Both the position numbers and the translations under genes were made by a program. DNA of 64,000 nucleotides from Bacteroidota bacterium (GTDB lineage Bacteria; Bacteroidota; Bacteroidia; B-17B0; Aurantibacillaceae), in assembly GCA_963169355.1 (NCBI GenBank), contig CAUJCR010000013.1:1-64000 (forward strand), in the 5' to 3' direction. The notes beneath the pieces were generated by a model. It made no database searches. It saw nothing but the letters and a program-made list of their open reading frames with translations, and was not told the origin of the DNA. The first letter of the stretch is position 1. Each line of letters begins with the position of its first letter. Shown here in pieces: positions 19,782-28,555 of this stretch.

Positions 19782-20990
19782 ATGAAGCAATTTTTTACAA
19801 TAATGAGTTTATGCTGTTTGTTTGCTTGTACGTCTGAACAAAGCCAAAAACAAATTGATAATAAAGATACGACTACTCTCGCTCCGGTAGTAAAAGATTC
19901 CGTTGTTTTGAAGGAAGAACTACCCGAAACCAAAAAAAGTTTTGAAGTAAATGATAGTTTAAACGCATTAGTTAATATTATTTCGGGTATTGTTGATGAA
20001 AATACCATGTTTGATTTTGTGAAAAAATGCGATGATTTTAAAGACTTTAGTAAAAGTTTTACCAAGCGTTGGCTGTCTTATGATACAACACGTATTGCAC
20101 GCCTTAAAAAATTTAGAGAAACTGAAATTTCTAAAATTGTTGCAATACAACCTACGCTATTTTATCCTTTTTCAGGACCAGATATTTTACATGCTCAAAC
20201 TTTTTTTCCTCAAGCCGATAAATATGTTATGATAGGATTAGAGCCTGTAGGAAGCTTGCCTGTATTTAAAAAAGAAGAAACTGATTCGCTAGAATCATAC
20301 TTTCAAAAAATTAATACTTCTTTAAATGCCATTTTAAAATTTAGTTTTTTTAGAACGCAAAGTATGAAAGAGGATTTGAAAAATGAAGAAGTTAATGGTA
20401 CACTACATTTATTGTGCTTGTTTTTAAAACGTACTGGTAACCAACTTGCCTCTATAAAACCAGTTACGGTGGATAGTTTAGGGCAAATTCAATTTGTTAG
20501 TTCATTTGATAAATTACAAAAATTAAAAACCAATACACGTGGTGTTGAAATTAAGTTTAATGACATTCAACAACAACCTAAGGTTTTGTATTATTTCTCG
20601 TTAAATGCTTCGGATGCGGGTTTGAAACATAATCATCATTTTATGACTTATTTAAAACAAATGGGCGCAATCAATACTTATTTAAAAGGCGCATCTTATT
20701 TGATGCACAAAGATTATTTTTCGATGATTAGACAAGTTATTTTAGAACAAAGTAAAGCCGTTATTCAAGATGATAGTGGTATTGCTTTTCGTTATTTTAC
20801 AGAGGGTAAAGCCAAATGGAAATATCACTTTTATGGCGATTACACTAAACCAATTCCGATGTTTGCGCAACATTACCAGCGCGATTTAGATTCAATATCT
20901 CATTTACAAGGTTCAAAACCTTTGGGTTTTGGAATTGGCTATAACTTTAGAGATAAAAACAGTAACTTTATGATAGCCCTAAAGCAGTAA
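19782..20990 (+). CDS. Uncharacterised lipoprotein
   Basis: A 402-residue protein with a lipoprotein signal peptide ending in the lipobox LFAC (Cys about 16), so it should be lipid-anchored on the periplasmic side. I do not recognise a named domain. A conserved-looking block, FYPFSGPDILHAQTFFPQ, followed by a GLEPVGSLP turn, lies in the first half, and the C-terminus ends with a beta-rich GFGIGYNF stretch. It lies 5 bp after the permease and 6 bp before the serine hydrolase, which ties it to that unit. No catalytic motif is evident. Confidence 0.75.
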   Translation: MKQFFTIMSLCCLFACTSEQSQKQIDNKDTTTLAPVVKDSVVLKEELPETKKSFEVNDSLNALVNIISGIVDENTMFDFVKKCDDFKDFSKSFTKRWLSYDTTRIARLKKFRETEISKIVAIQPTLFYPFSGPDILHAQTFFPQADKYVMIGLEPVGSLPVFKKEETDSLESYFQKINTSLNAILKFSFFRTQSMKEDLKNEEVNGTLHLLCLFLKRTGNQLASIKPVTVDSLGQIQFVSSFDKLQKLKTNTRGVEIKFNDIQQQPKVLYYFSLNASDAGLKHNHHFMTYLKQMGAINTYLKGASYLMHKDYFSMIRQVILEQSKAVIQDDSGIAFRYFTEGKAKWKYHFYGDYTKPIPMFAQHYQRDLDSISHLQGSKPLGFGIGYNFRDKNSNFMIALKQ

Positions 20991-20996
20991 CCGCTA

Positions 20997-22190
20997 TTGA
21001 AAATAAAGTTTATATTTATTATTTTATCTATTTCATTGAGTACACAGGCTCAAACAACTTTTTCTTTTGATACTATTTTTTTTAAAAATCCTTTATTGAC
21101 TAAAGTAGCACAACATTATCAAAAATATAAATTACAAATAATTTATACTCAAATTGATAGAGACGCATCTGGTGCACCACATTTTACAACCCACACTTTT
21201 CACCTCGATTCTTCTAACTATTTTTATTGTGCGAGTTTGGTAAAGTTACCATGTGCTATTTTGGCTTTAGAAAAAACAAAAGCACTTAGAATTTATAGTC
21301 AAACTATAATGTTTACAGATAGCTCAAACGCTTGCCAACATGCTGTAAAAATAGATACAACTGCCAAAAATAATTACCCAAGTGTAGCTCAATATATAAA
21401 AAGAATGGCTTTGGTGAGTGATAATTTTGCCTATAGCCGTATTTATGAATTTTTGGGAACCGACTACATACATCAGCGTTTAAAAGAATTGGGTTATCCT
21501 AATATTAGAATTGTTCACCGCTTTGATGGAGGATGTGTAGGGAATGAAAATACGAATACCAATGCCGTTGTTTTTTATGATGATAACTTAAAACCTATTG
21601 CTTCGGTTCCTAACCAAGTTTCCGAAACACAATATGCTCACCCCTTAGGAAACGTGAAAGTAGGCCGTGCCTACATTAACTCTAAAAATAAAAAGATAAA
21701 TGAGCCTAAAGATTTTTCGAAAATGAATTATATGTCGTTAGAAAACACCCACTCAATATTACAAAGATTAATTTTTAATGATTATCTACCTTTTGAAAAA
21801 CGCTATGAGATGATAAATGATGATAGAAAAATGTTGATACAATATTTAACTCAATATCCTAGAGAATCGTCACATCCAACGTATAATAAAACTTATTACG
21901 ATAGTTATAAAAAATACTTTTTGTATGGCGATAGCAAAAAAACAATAACAGATACGGATATTAAAATTACGAATATTGTGGGGCAATCTTATGGCTTTAT
22001 GGCAGATTGCGCTTACATTATCAATGAAAAAAAAGGCATTGAATTTATGTTGAGTGCAGTAATTTATACTAATGAAGATGGGGTGATAAATGATGGAAAA
22101 TATGAATATAACAGCATTGCACTGCCTTTTTTAGCCGAACTAGGGCGACAAATTTATAGCTATGAAGAAAATAGAAAGGTAAAGAAGTAA
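20997..22190 (+). CDS. Secreted serine hydrolase of the class A beta-lactamase/transpeptidase fold, TTG start
   Basis: A 397-residue exported protein with a signal peptide (about 1-19, ending STQAQ). It carries two of three active-site motifs of the serine beta-lactamase fold: SLVK (S80, K83; SxxK) and SDN (S141-N143). The usual third KTG motif is not obvious, so hydrolysis of beta-lactams should not be assumed; a peptidase or other hydrolase is equally possible. The start must be TTG: an in-frame stop lies only 9 bases upstream, and no ATG occurs until well after the signal peptide and SxxK region. Last gene of the 17.5-22.2 kb unit; it ends convergently with the NarL regulator at 22290. Confidence 0.78.
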   Translation: MKIKFIFIILSISLSTQAQTTFSFDTIFFKNPLLTKVAQHYQKYKLQIIYTQIDRDASGAPHFTTHTFHLDSSNYFYCASLVKLPCAILALEKTKALRIYSQTIMFTDSSNACQHAVKIDTTAKNNYPSVAQYIKRMALVSDNFAYSRIYEFLGTDYIHQRLKELGYPNIRIVHRFDGGCVGNENTNTNAVVFYDDNLKPIASVPNQVSETQYAHPLGNVKVGRAYINSKNKKINEPKDFSKMNYMSLENTHSILQRLIFNDYLPFEKRYEMINDDRKMLIQYLTQYPRESSHPTYNKTYYDSYKKYFLYGDSKKTITDTDIKITNIVGQSYGFMADCAYIINEKKGIEFMLSAVIYTNEDGVINDGKYEYNSIALPFLAELGRQIYSYEENRKVKK

Positions 22191-22289
22191 AATGATAGGT
22201 TTGATACCATATCCTTCCCCTCTTTTTTGGTTATTTGAAAATAGAATTTTTTTGATTTGTTGTTGTGCAAATGGATTGTTCTTAAGAAC

Positions 22290-22949
22290 TTACCGTTTAT
22301 TAAATAGTTTGGCGGCTTGCATTCTAGAGGTTACGTGTAATTTACTGTATATTTTAGTTACGTTGTTTCTAATCGTATTAGGGCTTAATTTTAATTCTTG
22401 CGCAATCTCTTTATACTCTAATCCTTCTATCAATAATGTAAGTATTTCTTTTTCGCGTTCTGTGAGATTGTATTCGTTGGCTGTGTTTTCTTCTTGTTTA
22501 TTAAAATTTTGTTCAGTTGAGGTGAGAAGGTTTAACACTTTTCTAGCTATACTAGGTGACAATGGAGCGCTTTCACCATTCATTAAGCTATCTATAGCTT
22601 CTTTAATTTTATCAATGGGTTCGTCTTTTAATAAATAACCATTAGCTCCAGCCTTTATGGCATTAAATATTTTTTCATCTTCATCAAAAATAGTGAGCAT
22701 TAAATAACGTGTCTTTGAAAAACGCAACTTGCCCTCTGCAACGGCTTCTATACCGTCCATTATCGGCATATCAATATCCATCAATACCACATCAGGTTCA
22801 ATTGCATTTCTAGCCAATCGCATTTCCTCTAAAAAATCTTTTCCGTTTTCAGCTGTAAACAAAACTTCATAATCTTCAAAACGGTTTAATTTTTCTTCAA
22901 GCGTATTGCGTAAGCTTTTTTTATCATCAACAATAGCAATATAAATCAT
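22290..22949 (-). CDS. NarL/FixJ-family response regulator
   Basis: A 219-residue transcription regulator. The receiver domain (1-120) has acidic residues D8 and D9, phosphoacceptor D58 (LMDIDMP) and the YLLKDEP lysine loop. A LuxR-type helix-turn-helix (about 155-215; LTEREKEILTLLIEG, then KEIAQELKLSPNTIRNN) binds DNA. It is encoded 53 bp downstream of the TPR histidine kinase on the same strand, so the two are a cognate pair. A TAnnTTTG match in the gap suggests it can also be transcribed separately. The targets are not known; the divergent T9SS genes are the obvious candidates. Confidence 0.92.
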   Translation of the reverse strand: MIYIAIVDDKKSLRNTLEEKLNRFEDYEVLFTAENGKDFLEEMRLARNAIEPDVVLMDIDMPIMDGIEAVAEGKLRFSKTRYLMLTIFDEDEKIFNAIKAGANGYLLKDEPIDKIKEAIDSLMNGESAPLSPSIARKVLNLLTSTEQNFNKQEENTANEYNLTEREKEILTLLIEGLEYKEIAQELKLSPNTIRNNVTKIYSKLHVTSRMQAAKLFNKR

Positions 22950-22963
22950 TGTTTAGTTTTTGT

Positions 22964-22971
22964 CAAAGATA
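22964..22971 (-). promoter_or_regulatory. Candidate -7 promoter element TATCTTTG before the NarL regulator
   Basis: Exact TAnnTTTG match on the minus strand, 14 bases before the regulator ATG and inside the kinase-regulator gap. It may provide internal transcription of the regulator. Confidence 0.4.
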
Positions 22972-23002
22972 TGAATGTTGTTAGAGATATTAAATAGTAC
23001 AT

Positions 23003-24607
23003 TCATACCAATAGTTTATATTCTGTTCCTTTATTTAGTTCTGTTTTTAAGGTAAGAGCAATTCCAAATTCTTGGGCACGTTTTTGGATATTTTGCAATC
23101 CATATTGCTCTTTGTATCGGGATGATTCATTTTCTTTTATATCAAATCCAATTCCATTATCACTAATTAAAATTGTAAGTTTGTCATTTAAGCATTGTAC
23201 GTCTATTTTCACTTCGGTAGCATTAGCATATTTAAACGAATTGTTTAGTATTTCTTGGCATATTCGATATAAATTTAAGCCTAATAAAGCATTGAGTTCA
23301 TGCTGTGATTGGATGTTTTCTGTAAACTGAATTTTTGTATTGCTATGTTTAAATAAATTTTTAGCAAATACTTTAAGTTTATCAGAAAAGTCCTGTACAT
23401 TAATATTAGCATCGCTAATTGCCCAAATTGTTTCACGCAAACTACCTATCACACTTTTTACAGATTGGTTAATGCTTAATACTATTTCTTTACGTTTATC
23501 ACCTTCTTCTTCGTTAATTCCGTCTAATGAATACATAATGAATGAAAGTTGTCCACCAACATTATCGTGTAAATCTCGAGCAATACGTTCTTTATCTTTT
23601 TGCAAAGTTTGTAACATTAATAACTCGTGTTGCTTTTTCTTTAAATGGTTTCGATTAAATAACCAAAGTGCAACAGCTACAAGAAGTAAAAATACTATAC
23701 CAACTATTAATAATAGTAAGTTATTTTGTTCGTTTTTTTTCTGAAGCAATTTGTTTTCATTGTTCTTTTTTTCGGTTTCATAAAGTGTTTCATATTTTGC
23801 AACGCTGGTAGCTTTTTCTACTTGCAATATGGAGTCTTTAAAATGAAACCATTTTAACATATATGTTCGTGCCGTTGTATCGCGCAACATAACCAAACAT
23901 TCAGCTTTAGCCCTGTAGGCATTTAAAATAGCTTCTCTATTTTTAGTTTCTAAATAAAGTTTTTCGGCTATATTAATATGATTTAAAGCTTCAGTGTAAT
24001 CTTTTTTAAAGAAGAAAGCGTAATTGTATTGTTTACTTTTAGCAAAAGCTAACATGCCTTTATTCTTTGATAATTCGGCATATTTTTCGGCCTCTGCAAT
24101 CATAGCTTCAATCTTATTTTTATCTTTTGACGTATTCAAATAAAGCTCAGCAAGAGTGGAATAGGTTTGAGATAAGCGAGCATATTCATGTGTTTTTTTG
24201 AACCAATCAATAGCCTTAAAACTATATTTTTCAGCAGAATCAAGCTTTTGATCTTCAATGTACAAAACGCCCAAAAAATAGTTGCATTGCGAAAGCAGAG
24301 TGTCGAGGTGATGTTTTTTAGAAACGTTTAACGCATTATAAGTCCATTTGAATGATGCAGTATGATCATACAAATAATAATAACATCGTGCAAGAGATAA
24401 AGAGGCTTGTACGATGACTTTAGGATTATTTTCTTGTTCAGCAAATTTTAAAGCTTCTAAATATTTTTCTTGTGAAGCAGCATAATTATTTTCTTCGTAA
24501 TGTTGCTTTGCTAGATGCAATGTTGTTTCAATGGATTGACAAAAAAACCTTGCTGTACCAATAATGCACAAGCATAAACAATAAAATATACGCAGATTAG
24601 TAGCCAT
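23003..24607 (-). CDS. TPR-containing sensor histidine kinase (HisKA_3 type)
   Basis: A 534-residue sensor. A signal-like N-terminus (1-24) is followed by periplasmic TPR-like helices (about 25-265), a membrane helix (about 293-315), a HisKA_3 dimerisation domain with the H-box RIARDLHDNVGGQLSF, and a HATPase domain with the N-box CQEILNNSFKYANA, G1 ISDNGIGFD and GLQNIQKRA. This is the NarX/LiaS class that pairs with LuxR-type regulators, consistent with the regulator gene that follows. The ATP-binding domain stops shortly after its last strand (GTEYKLLV), which is normal for the class. Expression is probably driven by the TAACTTTG element just upstream. Confidence 0.9.
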   Translation of the reverse strand: MATNLRIFYCLCLCIIGTARFFCQSIETTLHLAKQHYEENNYAASQEKYLEALKFAEQENNPKVIVQASLSLARCYYYLYDHTASFKWTYNALNVSKKHHLDTLLSQCNYFLGVLYIEDQKLDSAEKYSFKAIDWFKKTHEYARLSQTYSTLAELYLNTSKDKNKIEAMIAEAEKYAELSKNKGMLAFAKSKQYNYAFFFKKDYTEALNHINIAEKLYLETKNREAILNAYRAKAECLVMLRDTTARTYMLKWFHFKDSILQVEKATSVAKYETLYETEKKNNENKLLQKKNEQNNLLLLIVGIVFLLLVAVALWLFNRNHLKKKQHELLMLQTLQKDKERIARDLHDNVGGQLSFIMYSLDGINEEEGDKRKEIVLSINQSVKSVIGSLRETIWAISDANINVQDFSDKLKVFAKNLFKHSNTKIQFTENIQSQHELNALLGLNLYRICQEILNNSFKYANATEVKIDVQCLNDKLTILISDNGIGFDIKENESSRYKEQYGLQNIQKRAQEFGIALTLKTELNKGTEYKLLV

Positions 24608-24619
24608 TTAAAGTGTTTA

Positions 24620-24627
24620 CAAAGTTA
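24620..24627 (-). promoter_or_regulatory. Candidate -7 promoter element TAACTTTG of the kinase-regulator pair
   Basis: Exact TAnnTTTG match on the minus strand, 12 bases before the kinase ATG, predicting a leader of only a few nucleotides. It is divergent from the element at 24654-24661. Confidence 0.5.
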
Positions 24628-24653
24628 TGAATATACTATTAATCTTTGGTAGG

Positions 24654-24661
24654 TACATTTG
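24654..24661 (+). promoter_or_regulatory. Candidate -7 promoter element TACATTTG of the T9SS gene pair
   Basis: Exact TAnnTTTG match about 60 bases before the ATG at 24723. Only 26 bp separate it from the divergent kinase element, so a regulator bound here could act on both directions. Confidence 0.45.
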
Positions 24662-24722
24662 TACTATTTCAAAGGATTAATTTTTAGGACACTTTTACAC
24701 TTAAATTTTAACTGAAAATATT

Positions 24723-26297
24723 ATGAATAAAAAATTACTAAACACCGTAATGATTATTTTAACTTTAATCATTATTCCTAAAGTACAATCTCAAACTCCA
24801 AATAGCACGTGGGGTAGAAGTATTGGTAGTAGCTTAAATGATTGGGGAGCCTATTCTGTAACCGATAAAAATGGTAATACTTATGTAACGGGTTATTTTT
24901 CCTCACCTATTACAATTGGGAGTCAAACCTTTTCTACAACTACGGGAAATGGAACTGAAACTGATATTTTTATTTGTAAATATGACCAATCTGGCAATGT
25001 GGAATGGGCTAAAACTTTTGGTGGTACTGGAAGTGACGAGTCAAGAGCTATTACACTTGATACAAATAACAATGTGTGTATTGCAGGGCGTTTTGTTAAT
25101 ACTGCTGATTTTGATGGACAACAACTTTCAACAACATCTCCTTTATATGATGGCTATATAGCGGTTTTTAATCCATCTGGCACACTACAAATGTTACATC
25201 AAAGTGGAGTATCTAGTAACAGTTTTGATAACGCCTCTTATTTCTCATTACACGTTACAAAAAATAATGAATTACTTGCAGGAGGGTCAATGCATGGCAC
25301 AATTGCCTCACAAAGTAATACAAGTGGCACATCAAGAGCTTTTCTTGTAAACGTAAATATACAATCTGGATTGATTAATAGCGCTAAAGTATACGGTTTT
25401 AATAATTCAAATGTAACTACAATTACAACTGATACATTAGGCAATGTATTTTGGGGTATTAGAGCTTCAATTACTGCTGGAACATGCTACCTTTATAAAG
25501 GTCCAAACATTGGAAGTTTTCAATACAGTCACACCATTAATAATAGTGGATCAGACGAAATTTTTCAAATAATACCCAATAATAATGGTGGCTGTGTTGC
25601 TATTGGTATTTATGATGGCAATTACTTTATAAATGCATACGATCAATATCTTTCAGCAGTATGGAACTACCCTTCAAGTTCTTCAGCTACTACTCTTGAT
25701 CGGTTGATTCCTTCAAAGTCACCAGACTATTTTTATTTAGTTGGAACTTATAATAACTTTAATTCGTTAAACCAATGTGGGCAAAATATACAAGCCCCAA
25801 CTGGAGTTGGAAAAGATATATATGTACAAAGACGTAATTTTAATTTTAGTTTAGGTTGTGATTCAACATTTGTTTTTGGAGTAAAGGCAAATTTTGGAGA
25901 AGTAAGAGGTATAGGGCTTGATGAAAGTAATAATGTTTATGTGTCAGGATATTTTTCAGGAAATGTAGCAGGCTCATATTTAACTTCAGCAGGTTCAACA
26001 GATATTTATACATTTAAATTTGGTAATAATTTAATCCCAACAGGATTAGATAATCAAGGTAATAAGCCTGTTGTTGTTATTTATCCCAACCCTGCAAAAG
26101 ACATTGTAACAATTGGTAATGTCCCAAGCGGTTCAACTGTAAACATTACGGACATTACAGGAAGAATTGTTTACAGTACAAAAACAAACAATGATGAAAT
26201 TACAATCAATACTTCAGAGTTTGTAAACGGAGTTTATATAATTCAAGTTGAGAACAACGGCAGTGTAGCTAATAAGAAATTAGTCATAAACAAGTAA
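24723..26297 (+). CDS. T9SS-sorted SBBP-type beta-propeller protein
   Basis: Secreted surface protein of 524 residues. Signal peptide about 1-24 (ending KVQSQ). The body has SBBP-like propeller repeats of the form GxSxxDxxxxVxxDxxGNxYVTGYF and WAKTFGGTGSDESRAI. The C-terminal roughly 75 residues (from VVVIYPNPAKDIVTIGN) form a type A T9SS sorting domain ending VANKKLVINK. The DNA for this domain is nearly identical to that of the 30.7-31.9 kb gene, evidence of recent duplication or gene conversion. The ligand is unknown. It lies 30 bp upstream of the next T9SS gene, so co-transcription is likely. Confidence 0.87.
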   Translation: MNKKLLNTVMIILTLIIIPKVQSQTPNSTWGRSIGSSLNDWGAYSVTDKNGNTYVTGYFSSPITIGSQTFSTTTGNGTETDIFICKYDQSGNVEWAKTFGGTGSDESRAITLDTNNNVCIAGRFVNTADFDGQQLSTTSPLYDGYIAVFNPSGTLQMLHQSGVSSNSFDNASYFSLHVTKNNELLAGGSMHGTIASQSNTSGTSRAFLVNVNIQSGLINSAKVYGFNNSNVTTITTDTLGNVFWGIRASITAGTCYLYKGPNIGSFQYSHTINNSGSDEIFQIIPNNNGGCVAIGIYDGNYFINAYDQYLSAVWNYPSSSSATTLDRLIPSKSPDYFYLVGTYNNFNSLNQCGQNIQAPTGVGKDIYVQRRNFNFSLGCDSTFVFGVKANFGEVRGIGLDESNNVYVSGYFSGNVAGSYLTSAGSTDIYTFKFGNNLIPTGLDNQGNKPVVVIYPNPAKDIVTIGNVPSGSTVNITDITGRIVYSTKTNNDEITINTSEFVNGVYIIQVENNGSVANKKLVINK

Positions 26298-26327
26298 ATA
26301 TTAAACTATATAAAAAATAAAAAAATC

Positions 26328-27587
26328 ATGAGAAAAAATGTATTTAAAACAATTACAATCGCTGCAAGTTTTTCGCTTGCTTTAAGCGCAAATGCACAAT
26401 ATCAATGGAGAGATATTAATAATGGAACAGGAGCAGAAAGTAAGTATGCTATTCATGTTCTTGATAATAATACTTTATTAGGTTCAGGATTTTATGTTTA
26501 CAAAAGCACAGATAATGGAGATAATTGGACACAGACAAATGGAGGCGCAGTGTCGCGATTCCTTAAATCAAGTTCAGGGAAAATTTTTGGTGCTGGGAGC
26601 AAACTTTATTCATCTTTAGATAATGGTGACACATGGACAGAAATAACCACAGTGCCAGTACCTGCTGGATATAAGATATACAATGATATAGTTCAGGCAA
26701 ATAATGGAGATTTATTTATGATTGGTAGTAGCAACAGTGTTGTAGGGGTAACAGGTGCGTATAAATCAACAGATGATGGTGCAACATGGACAAAATTGGG
26801 AACGATGATAAGCTTTCAATATGAATTACAAACTCACCCTCTTTGGTCTATATGGACAGAAGATGGGAATACAATTGTTGTATCGGGGCAAACTGCGTTA
26901 ACAAATGGACAAAATACAATACGCTCAACTGATGGTGGCGCAACATGGTCTTATGTAAGCGGCATTAATAAGCCAATATGTTTAACCAAAATAATTAAAA
27001 GACCCAATGGCACACTCCTTGCCTCTGGTATAGGTGGATTATATACATCAGCTGATACAGGGGCTACTTTTTCTCATGTAGCAGGGGCTGGTACACATTA
27101 TGATTTTACAGTTAGAAATGATACTATTTTTACTGCTTATTATAATTTAGGTATTGAGGCTTACAGTGCAATTGATTATTCCTATTTGGGATTAATAGGA
27201 GATTCATCGAATGGGCTTTCAAGTAAAGCCATTAGAAGTATTGCCGCTAATAGTATTGGATATTTATTTGCTGCAAGTGAGGGTTCAACAGGTAAAAAAT
27301 TTCATACAACTGCTATGGGCAGTTCAACAGGAATTTCATTATTCAACAAAAATGATTTTGAATTTGATATGTTTCCCAATCCTTCTTCAGATGTCGTAAT
27401 AATTATTGATGCTCCAGCGGGTTCAATAGTAAGTATTAAAGATATGACCGGTAAAGTGATTTGTGATAAAGTTATTAAAAGTCAGCAAGAAACCATCAAT
27501 ACTTCAGAGTTTGTAAACGGAGTTTATAATATTCAGATCTTAAATAATGGGAGTGTTGCTAATAAGAAATTAGTGATAAGTAAGTAA
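26328..27587 (+). CDS. T9SS-sorted sialidase/BNR-like repeat protein
   Basis: Secreted protein of 419 residues with a signal peptide (1-23, ending ANAQ). The body contains BNR/photosystem-type propeller repeats, seen as recurrent YKSTDNGDNWTQ, YSSLDNGDTWTE and YKSTDDGATWTK units. There is no sign of sialidase catalytic residues, so it is probably a structural or binding propeller. The C-terminus (from FDMFPNPSSDVVIIIDA) is a type A T9SS sorting domain, more divergent in its first part but ending in the same VANKKLVISK block as its neighbours. Second gene of the pair; terminated by the hairpin at 27653-27686. Confidence 0.87.
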   Translation: MRKNVFKTITIAASFSLALSANAQYQWRDINNGTGAESKYAIHVLDNNTLLGSGFYVYKSTDNGDNWTQTNGGAVSRFLKSSSGKIFGAGSKLYSSLDNGDTWTEITTVPVPAGYKIYNDIVQANNGDLFMIGSSNSVVGVTGAYKSTDDGATWTKLGTMISFQYELQTHPLWSIWTEDGNTIVVSGQTALTNGQNTIRSTDGGATWSYVSGINKPICLTKIIKRPNGTLLASGIGGLYTSADTGATFSHVAGAGTHYDFTVRNDTIFTAYYNLGIEAYSAIDYSYLGLIGDSSNGLSSKAIRSIAANSIGYLFAASEGSTGKKFHTTAMGSSTGISLFNKNDFEFDMFPNPSSDVVIIIDAPAGSIVSIKDMTGKVICDKVIKSQQETINTSEFVNGVYNIQILNNGSVANKKLVISK

Positions 27588-27733
27588 AAAGATGTTTTAA
27601 CTCTCACCACTTAAGATATAACTATAACAAGATTATTTCATGTTAAATAGATAAAAAATGTAAGCCCATCGGCTTACATTTTTTTTGAGGAATTACCCAA
27701 AAAATTATCTGTTAGTAATTTTATTAAAAGCTA
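27495..27733 (+). repeat. Duplicated 3'-end/terminator cassette, copy 1
   Basis: From inside the sorting-domain codons through the stop codon, terminator and about 45 bp beyond, this stretch aligns colinearly with 31772-32010 at a constant offset of 4277 bp. The terminator stems are identical, but the loops differ (CATC here, GCAG there). Confidence 0.85.
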
Positions 27734-27918
27734 GAATATCTTCAAAATATGTGTTGGGGTACATACAATAGATTAGATTTGTGAATTTTACGTATAACAG
27801 CTGCTCAATATATGTGTTTTAGAACTTTAATCTACTCTTTGAATCTGACTTTTCATTAATATTGTTGTTTTTTGTAAATTCGCTTCATTAAAGTTTTAAG
27901 ATAGCCAAACTTCTATTA
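27588..27918. other. Intergenic region between the T9SS pair and the second NarL regulator
   Basis: 331 bp without a gene. The first 145 bp belong to the duplicated cassette and contain the terminator. The remaining roughly 185 bp are AT-rich with no convincing hairpin and no exact TAnnTTTG match; the promoter of the regulator-kinase pair must lie here. Confidence 0.6.
27653..27686 (+). terminator. Rho-independent terminator after the BNR-repeat T9SS gene
   Basis: A perfect 14-bp stem, AAAAAATGTAAGCC with GGCTTACATTTTTT, has a CATC loop and ends in a T run. The A and T tracts make it potentially bidirectional. Confidence 0.9.
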
Positions 27919-28551
27919 ATGATTAAACAAGATTTTTTAGTTTATATTGCAGACGACCACCAAATAGTAGCTGAAGGAGTTTCTAATTTAATTGATAGTA
28001 CAGGATTAGTTAGAGAGGTTAAATACTTCAAAAATGGTCAGGAACTATTTAATGAATGCACAATAAGAATACCCAATATTGTATTCTTGGATATTGAAAT
28101 GCCTATTTGGGACGGAAGAAAAACGCTAGTGGAAATCAACCAACATTTTCCTGAAGTTAGATGTTTGATGCTATCAATGAATAACGAAAAATACATCATT
28201 GAGGATTGTATTCAAAAAGGTGCTAAAGGGTTTTTAGATAAAAATTGTACTAAAGAGGAAATAGCGAAAGCATTGTTATCTGAAGACGAGCTTTATTTTT
28301 CAATTGATACGTTAAAAGTATTGAGTACTCCCTCAAAAATTGATAAAAATATAGAGCTAGAACCATTATCTGACAGAGAAAAGGAGATATTGAGGTACCT
28401 TTCAGACGGAATGAGCCCAAAAGAAATTGCAGATAAAATATTTTTGAGTGTGAGAACTGTGGAAACCCACAAAAATAATATCATGCAAAAGTTTCAGGTA
28501 AATAGTGTTGGCAAATTAATAAGCCTTGTATTAAAGAATAAACTTGTTTAA
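27919..28551 (+). CDS. NarL/FixJ-family response regulator (second pair)
   Basis: A 210-residue regulator with a receiver domain (D12, D13, phosphoacceptor D58 in FLDIEMP, and a GFLDKNC lysine loop) and a C-terminal LuxR helix-turn-helix (LSDREKEILRYLSDG, then KEIADKIFLSVRTVETHKNN). Unlike the pair at 22-25 kb, the regulator gene precedes its kinase. The kinase ATG lies 4 bp after this stop codon, so the two are almost certainly co-translated partners. The likely targets are nearby surface-protein genes, by position only. Confidence 0.92.
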   Translation: MIKQDFLVYIADDHQIVAEGVSNLIDSTGLVREVKYFKNGQELFNECTIRIPNIVFLDIEMPIWDGRKTLVEINQHFPEVRCLMLSMNNEKYIIEDCIQKGAKGFLDKNCTKEEIAKALLSEDELYFSIDTLKVLSTPSKIDKNIELEPLSDREKEILRYLSDGMSPKEIADKIFLSVRTVETHKNNIMQKFQVNSVGKLISLVLKNKLV

Positions 28552-28555
28552 CTGT

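Noticed and set aside
22192..22638. Plus-strand open frame of 148 codons with hydrophobic stretches
   Set aside because: It lies antisense to the NarL regulator, which has intact receiver and helix-turn-helix motifs; it is a frame shadow.
26328..27587. Sialidase enzyme activity for the BNR-repeat proteins
   Set aside because: Only the Asp-box-like repeats are seen; catalytic arginines and the FRIP-type motif are not evident.
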